From: Actinoplanes sp. KI2
GTDB taxonomy: Bacteria > Actinomycetota > Actinomycetes > Mycobacteriales > Micromonosporaceae
Reading direction: 5' to 3'
Assembly: GCF_025630775.1 (NCBI RefSeq)
Contig: NZ_JAOSZE010000071.1
Location: 1-36,295, forward strand
Length of the DNA stretch: 36,295 bases
Made by a program: the position numbers and the translations under genes. Position 1 is the stretch's first letter; each line of letters begins with the position of its first letter. The notes under the pieces were generated by a model, which saw nothing but the letters and a program-made list of their open reading frames with translations, searched no databases and was not told the DNA's origin. This document shows positions 14,261 to 21,653 of this stretch, in pieces.

Positions 14261-15315
14261 GAAGCGTCCCCCGTGACGACTCGGCCGCCGGCGGCGTCCG
14301 CCTCGACCTTCTCGAACCGGCGGTCGACGAGCGTGTTCACGTCCAGCTTGTCGTGCTTCTGCTCGGTGGCCAGCAGGTCGGCGGTCGCCTGGAGGCGCTG
14401 GACGGCGCCGTCCCAGGTCGCCGGGATGCCCTTGTCCCCGCTGACGTCGACGTAGGCCTTCGCATCGGCGGCGCTGAGCCCCTGGACGGCCTCCCAGTAG
14501 ACCTTGGCGTACTCGTCGGGGTGGTCGTTCTGCCACAGCAGCGCCTTGGTGCGCACGGCGACGTACGCCTTGAGCGCCGCCGCCTTCCCGGCGTCCTGCA
14601 CCGACTTGGTGAGGCAGTAGAGCGTGGACGCGTCGTCCCGGATGCCGGGCTTGATCGAGGTGGCTCCCGGGTACTTCGCCTTGTACTTCGCAACCTGCGA
14701 GAGACCGAGCGGAGCCACGTCCACCGCCTTGCTGCCCAGCGCGGTCGGGTACGAGTCCCCGTTGCTGGTCAGATCGACCAGGGTGACGTCCTGCTGGGTC
14801 AGGCCGGCCTTCTGCAGCACGCGCAGGACCAGCGCGCCCTGCGCCTGGCCGGCGCTGTAGGCGATCTTCTTACCGCGCAGGTCGGCGAGGGAGGCGACCT
14901 GCGCGCCGGGGGCCACACCGAGCTCGTACGTGGGGTGCTCCAGCGGGTCCACGGTGACCGACTGAAAGACGATCTTGGTCTTGGTGCCGGTCCAGGCCGC
15001 GAAGAGGGACGGGATGTCCGCCACCGAGCTGCAGTCGAGCTTGTCGCCGCGGAAGGCCTGGATGCTCTGCGGGCCACCGCTGATGTTGGCCCACTCGACC
15101 GTCACGCCGGCGTCGGTGAGCTCCTTGTCGAGGCCGGCCGCGGTGAGGCTGGCCTGGATCGCGGGGTCGCCGATCCGGATGTGGGTGCCGCTCGGTACCT
15201 TCTCCGGCAGCGCCGCCGTCAGCTCGAGGGTCGTCCCGGAGCTGTGGCTCCCGCAGGCGGCGGTCAGGGACAGTGCGGCAACGGCCGCGAAGGCCATGGT
15301 GCGGGGGATCTTCAT
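14257..15315 (-). CDS. ssuA: Sulfonate-type ABC transporter substrate-binding lipoprotein
   Basis: 352 aa with a lipoprotein signal: hydrophobic FAAVAALSLTAAC with Cys21 as lipidation site. The mature protein shows HIRIGDPAIQASLTAAGLD, VEWANISGGPQSIQAFRG, DIPSLFAAWTGTKTKIVF, LADLRGKKIAYSAGQAQGALVLRVLQKAGL and KAVDVAPLGLSQVAKY, the NMT1/SsuA periplasmic-binding fold for aliphatic sulfonates or taurine. It is anchored outside the membrane and delivers ligand to SsuC. AGAGGA sits about 6 bases before the ATG (15313-15315). It follows the flavin reductase by 9 bp. Confidence 0.92.
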   Translation of the reverse strand: MKIPRTMAFAAVAALSLTAACGSHSSGTTLELTAALPEKVPSGTHIRIGDPAIQASLTAAGLDKELTDAGVTVEWANISGGPQSIQAFRGDKLDCSSVADIPSLFAAWTGTKTKIVFQSVTVDPLEHPTYELGVAPGAQVASLADLRGKKIAYSAGQAQGALVLRVLQKAGLTQQDVTLVDLTSNGDSYPTALGSKAVDVAPLGLSQVAKYKAKYPGATSIKPGIRDDASTLYCLTKSVQDAGKAAALKAYVAVRTKALLWQNDHPDEYAKVYWEAVQGLSAADAKAYVDVSGDKGIPATWDGAVQRLQATADLLATEQKHDKLDVNTLVDRRFEKVEADAAGGRVVTGDAS

Positions 15316-15324
15316 GGGTTCCTC

Positions 15325-15831
15325 TCAGAGGACGTGGTAGCTGCCGTCGTGGTAGAGCAGGGGGCCGGCGTGCTCGGCCAGTTCGGCCTGCTCGATGCGG
15401 CCGATCACCAGGTGCGCGCCGCCGGCCGGGTGGCGGTGCTCGATCGTGATCCGCAGCCAGGCCGCCGCGCCGTCGAGCACGGGCTCTCCGGTGGGCAGCC
15501 GGTGCCAGCGGGTCGGCGCCGCGAACCGGTCGATGCCGCTGGTGGCGAAGGTGCGGGCCAGCTCCGCGTGCGCCGCGCCGAGCAGATGCACCACGGCGGT
15601 GCGGGCGTCGCGCAGGTGCGGCCAGGCGGACCCGGTCGCCGCGATGCTGAACGAGAGCAGCGGCGGCTCGGCCGACAGGGAGGCGAGCGAGGTGACGGTG
15701 ACGCCGGCGGCGCCGCGTCCCGCGTCGGTGGTCACGACCGCGACGCCCGCGGCGTGCCGCCGGAAGACCTGGCGGAACAGGTCAGCATTGACAGATGTGG
15801 ATGAACTCGGCCAGGGGGCGACGGTCGTCAT
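15325..15831 (-). CDS. NAD(P)H:flavin reductase (HpaC/DIM6 type)
   Basis: 168 aa, flavin_Reduct domain. The N-terminus FRQVFRRHAAGVAVVTTDA is followed by GVTVTSLASLSAEPPLLSFSIA, with the T.TS..S.S..PP...F motif that binds FMN, then FATSGIDRF and a C-terminal GPLLYHDGSYHVL. It reduces FMN with NAD(P)H to feed the two LLM monooxygenases at the other end of the operon. It belongs to the HpaC-like flavin-reductase family rather than the flavodoxin-like SsuE of E. coli. ATG 15829-15831 has GGAG six bases upstream and is the first gene of the operon, about 25 nt from the predicted transcription start. Confidence 0.92.
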   Translation of the reverse strand: MTTVAPWPSSSTSVNADLFRQVFRRHAAGVAVVTTDAGRGAAGVTVTSLASLSAEPPLLSFSIAATGSAWPHLRDARTAVVHLLGAAHAELARTFATSGIDRFAAPTRWHRLPTGEPVLDGAAAWLRITIEHRHPAGGAHLVIGRIEQAELAEHAGPLLYHDGSYHVL

Positions 15832-15860
15832 CGCTACTCCGTTCGGACGTCGTTCAATTC

Positions 15861-15888
15861 ATAGTAGAGCGATAGGATTAGTAGGCAA
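15861..15888 (-). promoter_or_regulatory. Promoter of the sulfonate operon
   Basis: On the minus strand, -35 TTGCCT (15888-15883) and -10 TACTAT (15866-15861) are separated by 16 bp. The predicted start lies near 15854, giving a leader of about 23 nt. The region is unusually AT-rich and carries outer CATAGT/ACTATG arms (15860-15865 and 15887-15892) and repeated TAGTAG words overlapping both boxes, a probable operator for sulfur-status control. The regulator is unknown. Confidence 0.6.
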
Positions 15889-15920
15889 CTATGCTCCGCG
15901 ATGAATTAACTGCCGATCCT

Positions 15921-15934
15921 GTGACGGCCGTCAC
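15921..15934. promoter_or_regulatory. Perfect 14-bp palindrome
   Basis: GTGACGGCCGTCAC is fully self-complementary. It lies directly beside the ROK terminator hairpin and about 35 bp upstream of the sulfonate promoter. It could be an operator for a dimeric regulator or part of the terminator structure. Confidence 0.4.
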
Positions 15935-15956
15935 GGCCCGCCCGCTCGGGCGGGCC
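15935..15956 (-). terminator. Hairpin terminator of the ROK gene
   Basis: GGCCCGCCC (15935-15943) pairs with GGGCGGGCC (15948-15956) over 9 bp with a 4-nt loop, 5 bases beyond the stop of the minus-strand ROK gene. It insulates the sulfonate operon from read-through. Confidence 0.65.
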
Positions 15957-15961
15957 GGCCA

Positions 15962-17251
15962 TCAGCGACTCCAGTCGCCGGGCTGCCCGAGCGGCGCGGC
16001 GTACACCCGGTCCAGCGCGACCGCCCCGCCGGCCACCGCCAGCACGGTGTCCGGAAAGCTGGTGCGGCGCACCGCGACGGCCATGTCGGCACCCGCCGAC
16101 GACCAGGCGGCCGCCTCGGCGCGCAGCGCGGCGAGGCAGCCGGGCATCCGGTTGGCGCCGGCCTCGACCACCACGAGAACCTCGGGGTCGAACAGGTCGA
16201 GCAGCAGGCCCGCGGCCCGGCCCACCAGGCGGGCACGCTCCTCGAAGAGCGCGACGGCCGCCAGCCGGCCGGCCAGCGCCGCGTCGATGAGCGCGCGGAA
16301 ATCGGGCCGGTCGATCAGCCCGGCGGCCAGCGCCCGGCGAACTATCGTCTGCTCGGAGACCGCCGCCTGCAGGCAGCCGGTGCGGCCGCAGGCGCACACC
16401 TCGGCGCAGCCCTCGACCGGCAGGTGCGCGACCGCGCCGGCGGCCGAGCGGGGTCCCTGATGGACGCTGCCGCCGGCGGCGAAGGCCACGTCGACGACGT
16501 TGCCCACGAACAGGTGCACGGCGCTGCCGCGCGCCCGGCCGGCGTCGTCGCCGAAGAGCATCTCGGCCCGCAGCATCGCGCGCGAGTTGCTGTCCACCCG
16601 CACCGGCAGCCCGGTGAGCTCGGCCAGCACGGCCCCGGCCGGGACGTCGCGCCAGCCGAGCAGGGGGTGGTCGACGACGGTGCCGGTGGTCGCGTCCACC
16701 CAGCCGCCGGTGGCCAGCCCGAGCCCCAGAATCGTGCGCCCGGCGTCCCGCCCGACCGCGGCGACCCGCGCGGCCAGCGCCGCCAGGACCTCGGCCGGAT
16801 CCCGCCGGCCGTGCGGGTCCTGCCGCTGGTCGAGGACTCGTCCGCGCAGGTCCATCAGGGACACCGTGGTACGCGGGACGGCGATGTGCGTGCCGATCAC
16901 CGCGACCCGGCCGGGCTCGATGTCGACCGGCACGTGTGGCCGGCCGTTGCCGGGCGGTCCGGCCGCCTCCGGCACCTCACGCACCAGACCACGGTTCAGC
17001 AAGGACGCCACGATGCCGGTGACCGAGGCCGCGGACACTCGGGAAGCCCGGGCCACCGTGCTGCGCGCGATCGGGCCGTGGTCGAGGATCGCCCGCAGCA
17101 CCTCGGCGGCCGAGTCCCGCGGCCGGCGGGCCACGACCGCCGGCAGGTCGCCGCGCCGAGTGGTGCGCTCGAGCGGCAGGTCGCCGCGCCGCGTGGTGCG
17201 CTCGAGCGGCAGGTCGCCGCGCCGAGTGGTGCGCTCGAGTCGGACCGGCAT
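15962..17251 (-). CDS. ROK-family transcriptional regulator with repeated N-terminus
   Basis: 429 aa from ATG 17249-17251. A winged helix covers about residues 47-95 (DSAAEVLRAILDHGPIARSTVARASRVSAASVTGIV). The ROK domain follows, with a sugar-kinase-like DIEPGRVAVIGTHIA strand and the zinc site: AHLPV then CACGRTGC. It most likely represses sugar or amino-sugar genes, with the effector binding in the ROK domain. The first 37 residues contain three copies of LERTTRRGDLP, encoded by the 33-bp repeats. No Shine-Dalgarno precedes the ATG; a GTG near 17135, just past the repeats, would give a normal-length ROK protein. Its position upstream of the sulfonate operon, behind its own terminator, does not prove that it controls that operon. 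Confidence 0.85.
   Translation of the reverse strand: MPVRLERTTRRGDLPLERTTRRGDLPLERTTRRGDLPAVVARRPRDSAAEVLRAILDHGPIARSTVARASRVSAASVTGIVASLLNRGLVREVPEAAGPPGNGRPHVPVDIEPGRVAVIGTHIAVPRTTVSLMDLRGRVLDQRQDPHGRRDPAEVLAALAARVAAVGRDAGRTILGLGLATGGWVDATTGTVVDHPLLGWRDVPAGAVLAELTGLPVRVDSNSRAMLRAEMLFGDDAGRARGSAVHLFVGNVVDVAFAAGGSVHQGPRSAAGAVAHLPVEGCAEVCACGRTGCLQAAVSEQTIVRRALAAGLIDRPDFRALIDAALAGRLAAVALFEERARLVGRAAGLLLDLFDPEVLVVVEAGANRMPGCLAALRAEAAAWSSAGADMAVAVRRTSFPDTVLAVAGGAVALDRVYAAPLGQPGDWSR
17141..17239. repeat. Three tandem copies of a 33-bp unit at the ROK 5' end
   Basis: Copies lie at 17141-17173, 17174-17206 and 17207-17239. The middle copy differs by a single base (A to C). Each includes CTCGAG and, read on the minus strand, encodes LERTTRRGDLP. 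The array sits immediately inside the first possible ROK start codon. Confidence 0.93.
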
Positions 17252-17290
17252 CCGACGACGCTAACCCGAGACTCCGCGCAAGACCCCGTC

Positions 17291-17321
17291 CCGTTACGAG
17301 TCGTTTGACGGTCGGTAACGG
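17291..17321. promoter_or_regulatory. Dyad CCGTTAC-N17-GTAACGG upstream of the ROK gene
   Basis: CCGTTAC (17291-17297) and GTAACGG (17315-17321) are perfect inverted 7-mers. They lie 40-70 bp upstream of the ROK ATG and 21 bp past the end of the membrane-protein gene. This could be an autoregulatory operator or the terminator of the gene at 17342. Confidence 0.4.
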
Positions 17322-17341
17322 TGCAGCCGGCGGTCATTGGT

Positions 17342-19351
17342 TCACTGATGGCCTTCCGAGACCAGCAGGATGCGGTCCGTCCGGGCGACGAAGATCCGGC
17401 CGTCCGTGCTGACGGCCAACGCCTCGCCACCGTAGCCCGCATCGAACGAGTCCAGGACCTGCCGTTCGCAGTGCGCCGGGTCGCAGCGCCACAGCACCTG
17501 CTGCCAGCGCTCGGGCTGCTCGGGCTGCTCGGACTCGGCCGATGTGCCGATCGTGATGTGCAGTCCCTGCTTGCGGGGCCGCAACGGCTCGGCCGCGGTG
17601 GCGTAGACCCGGCCCCCGCCGACCGCCACCGTGCCCGACCAGGCCGGAACCCCGTTGCTGAACAGCGGCACGCCCTGGTCGCCGATACGCAGCGCATCCG
17701 GTTGGAACGTGACTACCGGCTCGGCAGGGGTGGCCGGGGCCACCCAGGCGGCGCGGGACGGACCGGCGAACACCCAGGTGCTCCGGAGATGAGCGCAGGT
17801 GACCGGATCGCAGGTCACCAGCGCGGCCCGAACCCCGGTCCGGATGGTCGCGAGCGGCCGGCCGTCCGCACCGATCGTGAGCCGGGCGGGTTGCCGGTTG
17901 TCGGTGCCGTCGCCCACGGTGCGTTGCACGGTGCCGCCGTCGAACCGCTGCGGCTGCGGACACCCCACCTGCGCGCATCGGACGAAGCCGATCCGGTAGG
18001 TGGCCCTTCCCGGTGTGTCGTCGGCGGAAGGCGTCGCCAGGACGAACCAGATGGCCTGGTCGGGAGCAATGGCGACGGCCAGCTCGGGCCACTCGAAGCG
18101 CTCCTTGGCCGAGGCGCGAGCGGGCAGCCACGCCTGGCTGCATCCGGCGCGGGTGCACCGGCCGTAGTTGATGAACGGGCCGCCGCTGTCGCGTCCGCCG
18201 GACAGTGTCGCGGAGACCACGGCGGTCCCGTCCGCGCTGATCGAGGCGTTGCCGTGGCCGTCCATCACGGTCGGCGCGCCGTTGTGGGCGACGTAGCGGT
18301 CACACACATCGTTGTCGCAGAACCGGGCGCCGCCGATGGTCGCCAGCACCGGATGCCGGCCGGGCGGCCAGGCTATCGCCGCCACGCCACCCGGGGCGTC
18401 GGAGTGCGAGCGTACGGTCGAAGCACCGAACGGGTTCGCCGCGGCGATGCCGGCCGGTGCCAGCATCGCGATCGTGATCGCCGCCGCCGTGATCGCCACG
18501 CCGGGCAGGCGCACCGGCCGGCCGGACAGCTCGAGCAGCCGGGCATCGATCGCCGCCGAGTGCGTCGGGTCACTCCGCTGCACGAGGATGTGCGCCAGGA
18601 TGCCGGCCTGCACGGCGGTCAACGCGATCAGCAGCAGCGCATCGATCACCTGTCCCACCACGGGCACGGCTACCGCGGCGCGGATCGCATCGCCCGGATG
18701 TGCCAGCAGCAACGGAACGGCGACGCCACCCAGCAGGAACGCCCCGGCGGTGCCGGCCACCTGCCCGCGGGTGAACGCCCAGCCGGCGCCGCCGGCCAGG
18801 TGCGAGATCGAGCCGACCAGGATCCGCGCCGCTACCAGGCCCGCGACCACGAGCGCGCCCAGCACCAGGAGGAGACCAACCAGGCCGCCGCCGACCGCGC
18901 CGGCGAGACCGGTGGCTACCCACAGTGACAGGAAGGTCGCGCCGGTCGCGACGCACAGGCCGACGACGAGCGCGGGGAGGTGCCGGACGGCGGCGAGGAT
19001 CGCCTTGATCGGGCGTACCGCGTGCCCGCGCTCGGCGCCCGTCAAGGCGAGCGTCGCAGCGGGAAGGGCGAGCAGCCAGAACGCCACGATCAGGCCGAGC
19101 TCCGCCCGGGCCCGCGTCGCACCGGCCAGGCCGTCGATCACGGAAACGCCGTTGACGATCGTCGTATGGTTGCGGCCCAGCAGCAGGTCCAGCACGGCCA
19201 GCCCGATCAGCGTGGGCGCCAGCATGGGCAGCACACAGCCCAGCAGCTGCCGAGGATGCGCCAAGGACACCCGGTAGCCGGCTGCGGCATTCCCCACCAG
19301 CGCTCGCAGGGCGCTCGACGATGACGACACGGCGTGCAGAGTAGTCGGCAT
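17342..19351 (-). CDS. Membrane-anchored repeat protein with five CX4C motifs
   Basis: 669 aa of two parts. Residues about 30-310 hold six to seven hydrophobic helices (LLGCVLPMLAPTLIGLAVLDLLL, LGLIVAFWLLALPAATLAL, LVVGLCVATGATFLSLW, GLLLVLGALVVAGLVAARI, then AGAFLLGGVAVPLLL, VIDALLLIALTAVQAGIL and VAITAAAITIAMLAPAGIAAA). The remaining about 340 residues are probably extracytoplasmic and rich in beta-strand. They contain CDNDVC, CTRAGC, CAQVGC, CDPVTC and CDPAHC, spaced like blades of a propeller. Each CX4C could form a disulfide within a blade. It ends GRIFVARTDRILLVSEGHQ, also blade-like. I do not recognise the family. It is divergent from the small membrane protein gene at 19417. Confidence 0.8.
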   Translation of the reverse strand: MPTTLHAVSSSSSALRALVGNAAAGYRVSLAHPRQLLGCVLPMLAPTLIGLAVLDLLLGRNHTTIVNGVSVIDGLAGATRARAELGLIVAFWLLALPAATLALTGAERGHAVRPIKAILAAVRHLPALVVGLCVATGATFLSLWVATGLAGAVGGGLVGLLLVLGALVVAGLVAARILVGSISHLAGGAGWAFTRGQVAGTAGAFLLGGVAVPLLLAHPGDAIRAAVAVPVVGQVIDALLLIALTAVQAGILAHILVQRSDPTHSAAIDARLLELSGRPVRLPGVAITAAAITIAMLAPAGIAAANPFGASTVRSHSDAPGGVAAIAWPPGRHPVLATIGGARFCDNDVCDRYVAHNGAPTVMDGHGNASISADGTAVVSATLSGGRDSGGPFINYGRCTRAGCSQAWLPARASAKERFEWPELAVAIAPDQAIWFVLATPSADDTPGRATYRIGFVRCAQVGCPQPQRFDGGTVQRTVGDGTDNRQPARLTIGADGRPLATIRTGVRAALVTCDPVTCAHLRSTWVFAGPSRAAWVAPATPAEPVVTFQPDALRIGDQGVPLFSNGVPAWSGTVAVGGGRVYATAAEPLRPRKQGLHITIGTSAESEQPEQPERWQQVLWRCDPAHCERQVLDSFDAGYGGEALAVSTDGRIFVARTDRILLVSEGHQ

Positions 19352-19355
19352 GATC

Positions 19356-19384
19356 TTGGCGCGCTGCCCCCAATGGCCTACTAC
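19356..19384 (+). promoter_or_regulatory. Candidate promoter of the 140-aa membrane protein gene
   Basis: TTGGCG (19356-19361), a 17-bp spacer and TACTAC (19379-19384) precede GTG 19417. The predicted start near 19391 leaves a leader of about 26 nt that includes AGGG. Confidence 0.4.
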
Positions 19385-19416
19385 TCACGTTGGCGAGGGG
19401 CCGCTAGGGTTCGGTC

Positions 19417-19839
19417 GTGACCTTGACGCCGGCTCGTACGGGAGCTCCGGCCGACCGCCGGAGCGGTGGGTGGCTTCTGGCTGCGGCGCAGTATGGATAC
19501 GCCGTGTGGTACGGCCTGAGCGTGTTCCTGGCGCTGACGCACGCCGCCGGATTCGCCGGTCATTGGTACATACCGTCGGCCGGCGACTCGTTCACCGCGA
19601 ATGCCGACATCATGGCCGGCTGGAGCTGGGCGGTGCCGGTGACGATGACCGTGACGACAGCGGTGTTCGTGGCGCCGTTGATGCTGCTGACGTCCGGGAC
19701 TGTCCTGCTGCGCGGCTACGCTCGCGGCCGCCGCGCACTGACCGCCGCTTTGGTCGGCGGCACGCTTGTCACGCTGCTGACCCTGGTGGCGGCTCTGACG
19801 CCGGCGGTCTCATCGGTCAGTGGATGGCTTCTCGACTGA
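19417..19839 (+). CDS. Small integral membrane protein of unknown function
   Basis: 140 aa from GTG 19417 with AGGG 8 bases upstream. Three to four hydrophobic segments are visible: YGYAVWYGLSVFLALTHAAGF, WSWAVPVTMTVTTAVFVAPLMLL and LTAALVGGTLVTLLTLVAALTPAVSSV. A polar loop (GHWYIPSAGDSFTANADIM) lies between the first two. No domain recognised. It is divergent from the CX4C membrane protein across 65 bp and may be functionally linked to it. Confidence 0.7.
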   Translation: MTLTPARTGAPADRRSGGWLLAAAQYGYAVWYGLSVFLALTHAAGFAGHWYIPSAGDSFTANADIMAGWSWAVPVTMTVTTAVFVAPLMLLTSGTVLLRGYARGRRALTAALVGGTLVTLLTLVAALTPAVSSVSGWLLD

Positions 19840-19932
19840 CGCGCACGCGGCGCCGCGCCGGTTTCGGTCTCGGAACCACAACGGATGACCTCCATCGATG
19901 GGTCCCGGGTCTGGCCGCCGAGCTGTCCGCGA

Positions 19933-19938
19933 CATAAT
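19933..19938 (+). promoter_or_regulatory. -10 box of a possible leaderless transcript
   Basis: CATAAT lies 6 bases upstream of ATG 19945, which has no Shine-Dalgarno. Transcription would start at or next to the ATG. The -35 region (around 19910) is poor. Confidence 0.35.
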
Positions 19939-19944
19939 CCGGCT

Positions 19945-20769
19945 ATGCGGGGGAGAACGAAGTGGATCGGGCTCGGCGCGACCGTCCTGGTGCTCGGCGT
20001 CGCGGCGGCGGGCGCGTGGCGGTACCAGCAGCACGTCCAGCGTCAGCCGGACTGGCAGATCCACCACACGGCGGCGTTCGACGCGGCAAAGAAGGTCGAC
20101 GACGTGCTCGCCCAGTTCGACCGCGATCACCTCTACCAAGCCGGCGACTACTTGCACTCGGCCGGCCAGCACCCCGACGTCCAGGTCCTCTCGGTCACCG
20201 GCCAGGCCCACTGGCAGACCGGCGTGACCCTGATTCTTGAGGTGACCGGTCACGGCGTGGCGCGCGGCTTCGACCACGTCGTGCTCCAGCAGGCCGACGT
20301 GCCGATCTGCTTCCGTCTTCAGATGGGCCCGAAGGAGGACAGCCGCGACGACGACATCGACTGCCCGGCGGGAGCACCGCTGCCGGTTACCCAAGACCCG
20401 TCCCTGCAGGGCGTCGACGAGCGCCTCGAGAGCGCCCTGAAGCCCGTCGGCCCGAACGAGTCCGCCGTCCGCGCCGCGGTGGCCGGACTGAAGCTCGACC
20501 CGGCCATCCGCCAGGATTTCGCCGTTCAGGACGGCATCGCCGGGGTGGCGCTGCGCGCCAGTCAGTACGACTGCGTCGTCGCTCGTGTCGCTGCCCCGGG
20601 GGATGTGACACTCTGGCGACCGTCGCACACCCAACTGGCCCCGGGCGAGTTGGACTGCTCGGCCGGGCTGGCACTGAGCGGCGAGTTCAACACCCACCGC
20701 ACTGAAGACGAGGAACGTCGATGCGTGATCGCTACCCGCACCCCAGCCGGCAGCCCCTGCTGCCGTTGA
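19945..20769 (+). CDS. Membrane-anchored protein of unknown function
   Basis: 274 aa from ATG 19945. A single N-terminal hydrophobic segment (WIGLGATVLVLGVAAAGAW, about residues 7-25) follows basic residues, a signal anchor that leaves about 245 residues outside. The exported part contains four cysteines in its body (VPICFRL, DDIDCPAG, QYDCVVAR and GELDCSAG), likely two disulfides. The final residues change to a basic, Cys-containing tail (RTPAGSPCCR) where the next gene already begins in another frame. No homologous family recognised. The last 49 bp overlap the following small gene. Confidence 0.75.
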   Translation: MRGRTKWIGLGATVLVLGVAAAGAWRYQQHVQRQPDWQIHHTAAFDAAKKVDDVLAQFDRDHLYQAGDYLHSAGQHPDVQVLSVTGQAHWQTGVTLILEVTGHGVARGFDHVVLQQADVPICFRLQMGPKEDSRDDDIDCPAGAPLPVTQDPSLQGVDERLESALKPVGPNESAVRAAVAGLKLDPAIRQDFAVQDGIAGVALRASQYDCVVARVAAPGDVTLWRPSHTQLAPGELDCSAGLALSGEFNTHRTEDEERRCVIATRTPAGSPCCR

Positions 20770-20954
20770 CGATGGTGGTGGCCGTGGTGATAGGCGTGCT
20801 GTTCCTCCGCGGCGGCGGGCAGTACGCGAAGGTGGGGGCCGGCTTCGCGTTCGCCTGGTTCCTGGTCTCCTTCACCCTCTACGGCCTTGCCTGGCTGCTG
20901 CGCGACCTCGCCGAATGGCGGGAGTCTCGCAGCAGCACGATCGACGCAGGCTGA
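20721..20954 (+). CDS. 77-aa small membrane protein
   Basis: GAGGA lies 6 bases before ATG 20721, a better ribosome site than its upstream neighbour has. Two hydrophobic segments are visible: LPLTMVVAVVIGVLFLRGG and AGFAFAWFLVSFTLYGLAWLL, then a charged tail (RDLAEWRESRSS). It begins 49 bp inside the end of the preceding gene in a different frame, so the two are probably coupled. Function unknown. Confidence 0.65.
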   Translation: MRDRYPHPSRQPLLPLTMVVAVVIGVLFLRGGGQYAKVGAGFAFAWFLVSFTLYGLAWLLRDLAEWRESRSSTIDAG

Positions 20955-20959
20955 GAACG

Positions 20960-20979
20960 CGCCGCCTGAAAAGGCGCCG
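20960..20979. terminator. Bidirectional hairpin between convergent genes
   Basis: CGCCGCC(20960-20966 region)/GGCGCCG(20973-20979) fold around TGAAAA, with four pairs, one mismatch and two further pairs. The site lies in the 36-bp gap between the convergent 77-aa and HdeD-like genes. Confidence 0.45.
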
Positions 20980-20990
20980 ATCAAAGGGGC

Positions 20991-21569
20991 TCACACGGGC
21001 GCCGGTGCCCGGTCCGCACGACGGATCGCGAAGGCCAGGACGATCGCCGTGACAGCGCGGATCAGTGCCATCAGGCCGACCCAGAACAGCACCAGGAAAG
21101 CGCGTGCATGGAGGTTGAAGATGCGGTCCGAACCGGACACCCAGAGGGCCAGCAGGATCAGCAGCACGCCGGACACGAGACCCAGCCACCAGTAGGGATT
21201 GTCCCCGCGTGAGGTGATGCCCCGGACGATCTCGAAAGCGCCTTCCAGCAGCAACACCAGCCCCAGCACCGAGACCAGGGCAAAGAACGTGTTGACCGGG
21301 CGGAACAGCGCCCACAGACCGCCGAGCAGAAGGATCACGGCGATCACCCAGTGCATCACCTTCCAGCCGCCGCTCACCATGGTGGCCACGAACGCCTCGT
21401 TGAGGCCGGCCACGATGAACAGCACCCCCAGCAGCAGACCGACCGTGGCCAGCGAGGTCACGTTCGCACGCAGCACCAGCCAGGCGACCACGAGCCAGCC
21501 GAACCCGGCCAGCAACTCGACCCACCAGTACTTGCTGCGCTCGGGCACGAGCATGCGTCCCTCAAACAT
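20991..21569 (-). CDS. HdeD-family (DUF308) membrane protein
   Basis: 192 aa from ATG 21567-21569; GAGGAG five bases upstream fixes this start over the in-frame GTG at 21575. Six helices form three hairpin pairs, the DUF308 pattern: WVELLAGFGWLVVAWLVL, LATVGLLLGVLFIVAGLNEAF, VMHWVIAVILLLGGLWALF, FFALVSVLGLVLLLEGAFEIV, WWLGLVSGVLLILLALWV and FLVLFWVGLMALIRAVTAIVLAF. In E. coli HdeD is tied to acid resistance; actinobacterial homologues are mostly uncharacterised. It lies 84 bp after the MFS gene on the same strand. Confidence 0.85.
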   Translation of the reverse strand: MFEGRMLVPERSKYWWVELLAGFGWLVVAWLVLRANVTSLATVGLLLGVLFIVAGLNEAFVATMVSGGWKVMHWVIAVILLLGGLWALFRPVNTFFALVSVLGLVLLLEGAFEIVRGITSRGDNPYWWLGLVSGVLLILLALWVSGSDRIFNLHARAFLVLFWVGLMALIRAVTAIVLAFAIRRADRAPAPV

Positions 21570-21653
21570 TGACACTCCTCATGGTTCGCAGGGTGCCGTC
21601 AGTGTTGGGGACCCGCCGCGTCGGTGAATCATCCTCGCCGAATGAACCCGAGG

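Noticed and set aside
21629..21650. CCTCG...CGAGG stem after the MFS gene
   Set aside because: A five-pair stem with an 11-nt loop is expected by chance in DNA of this composition.
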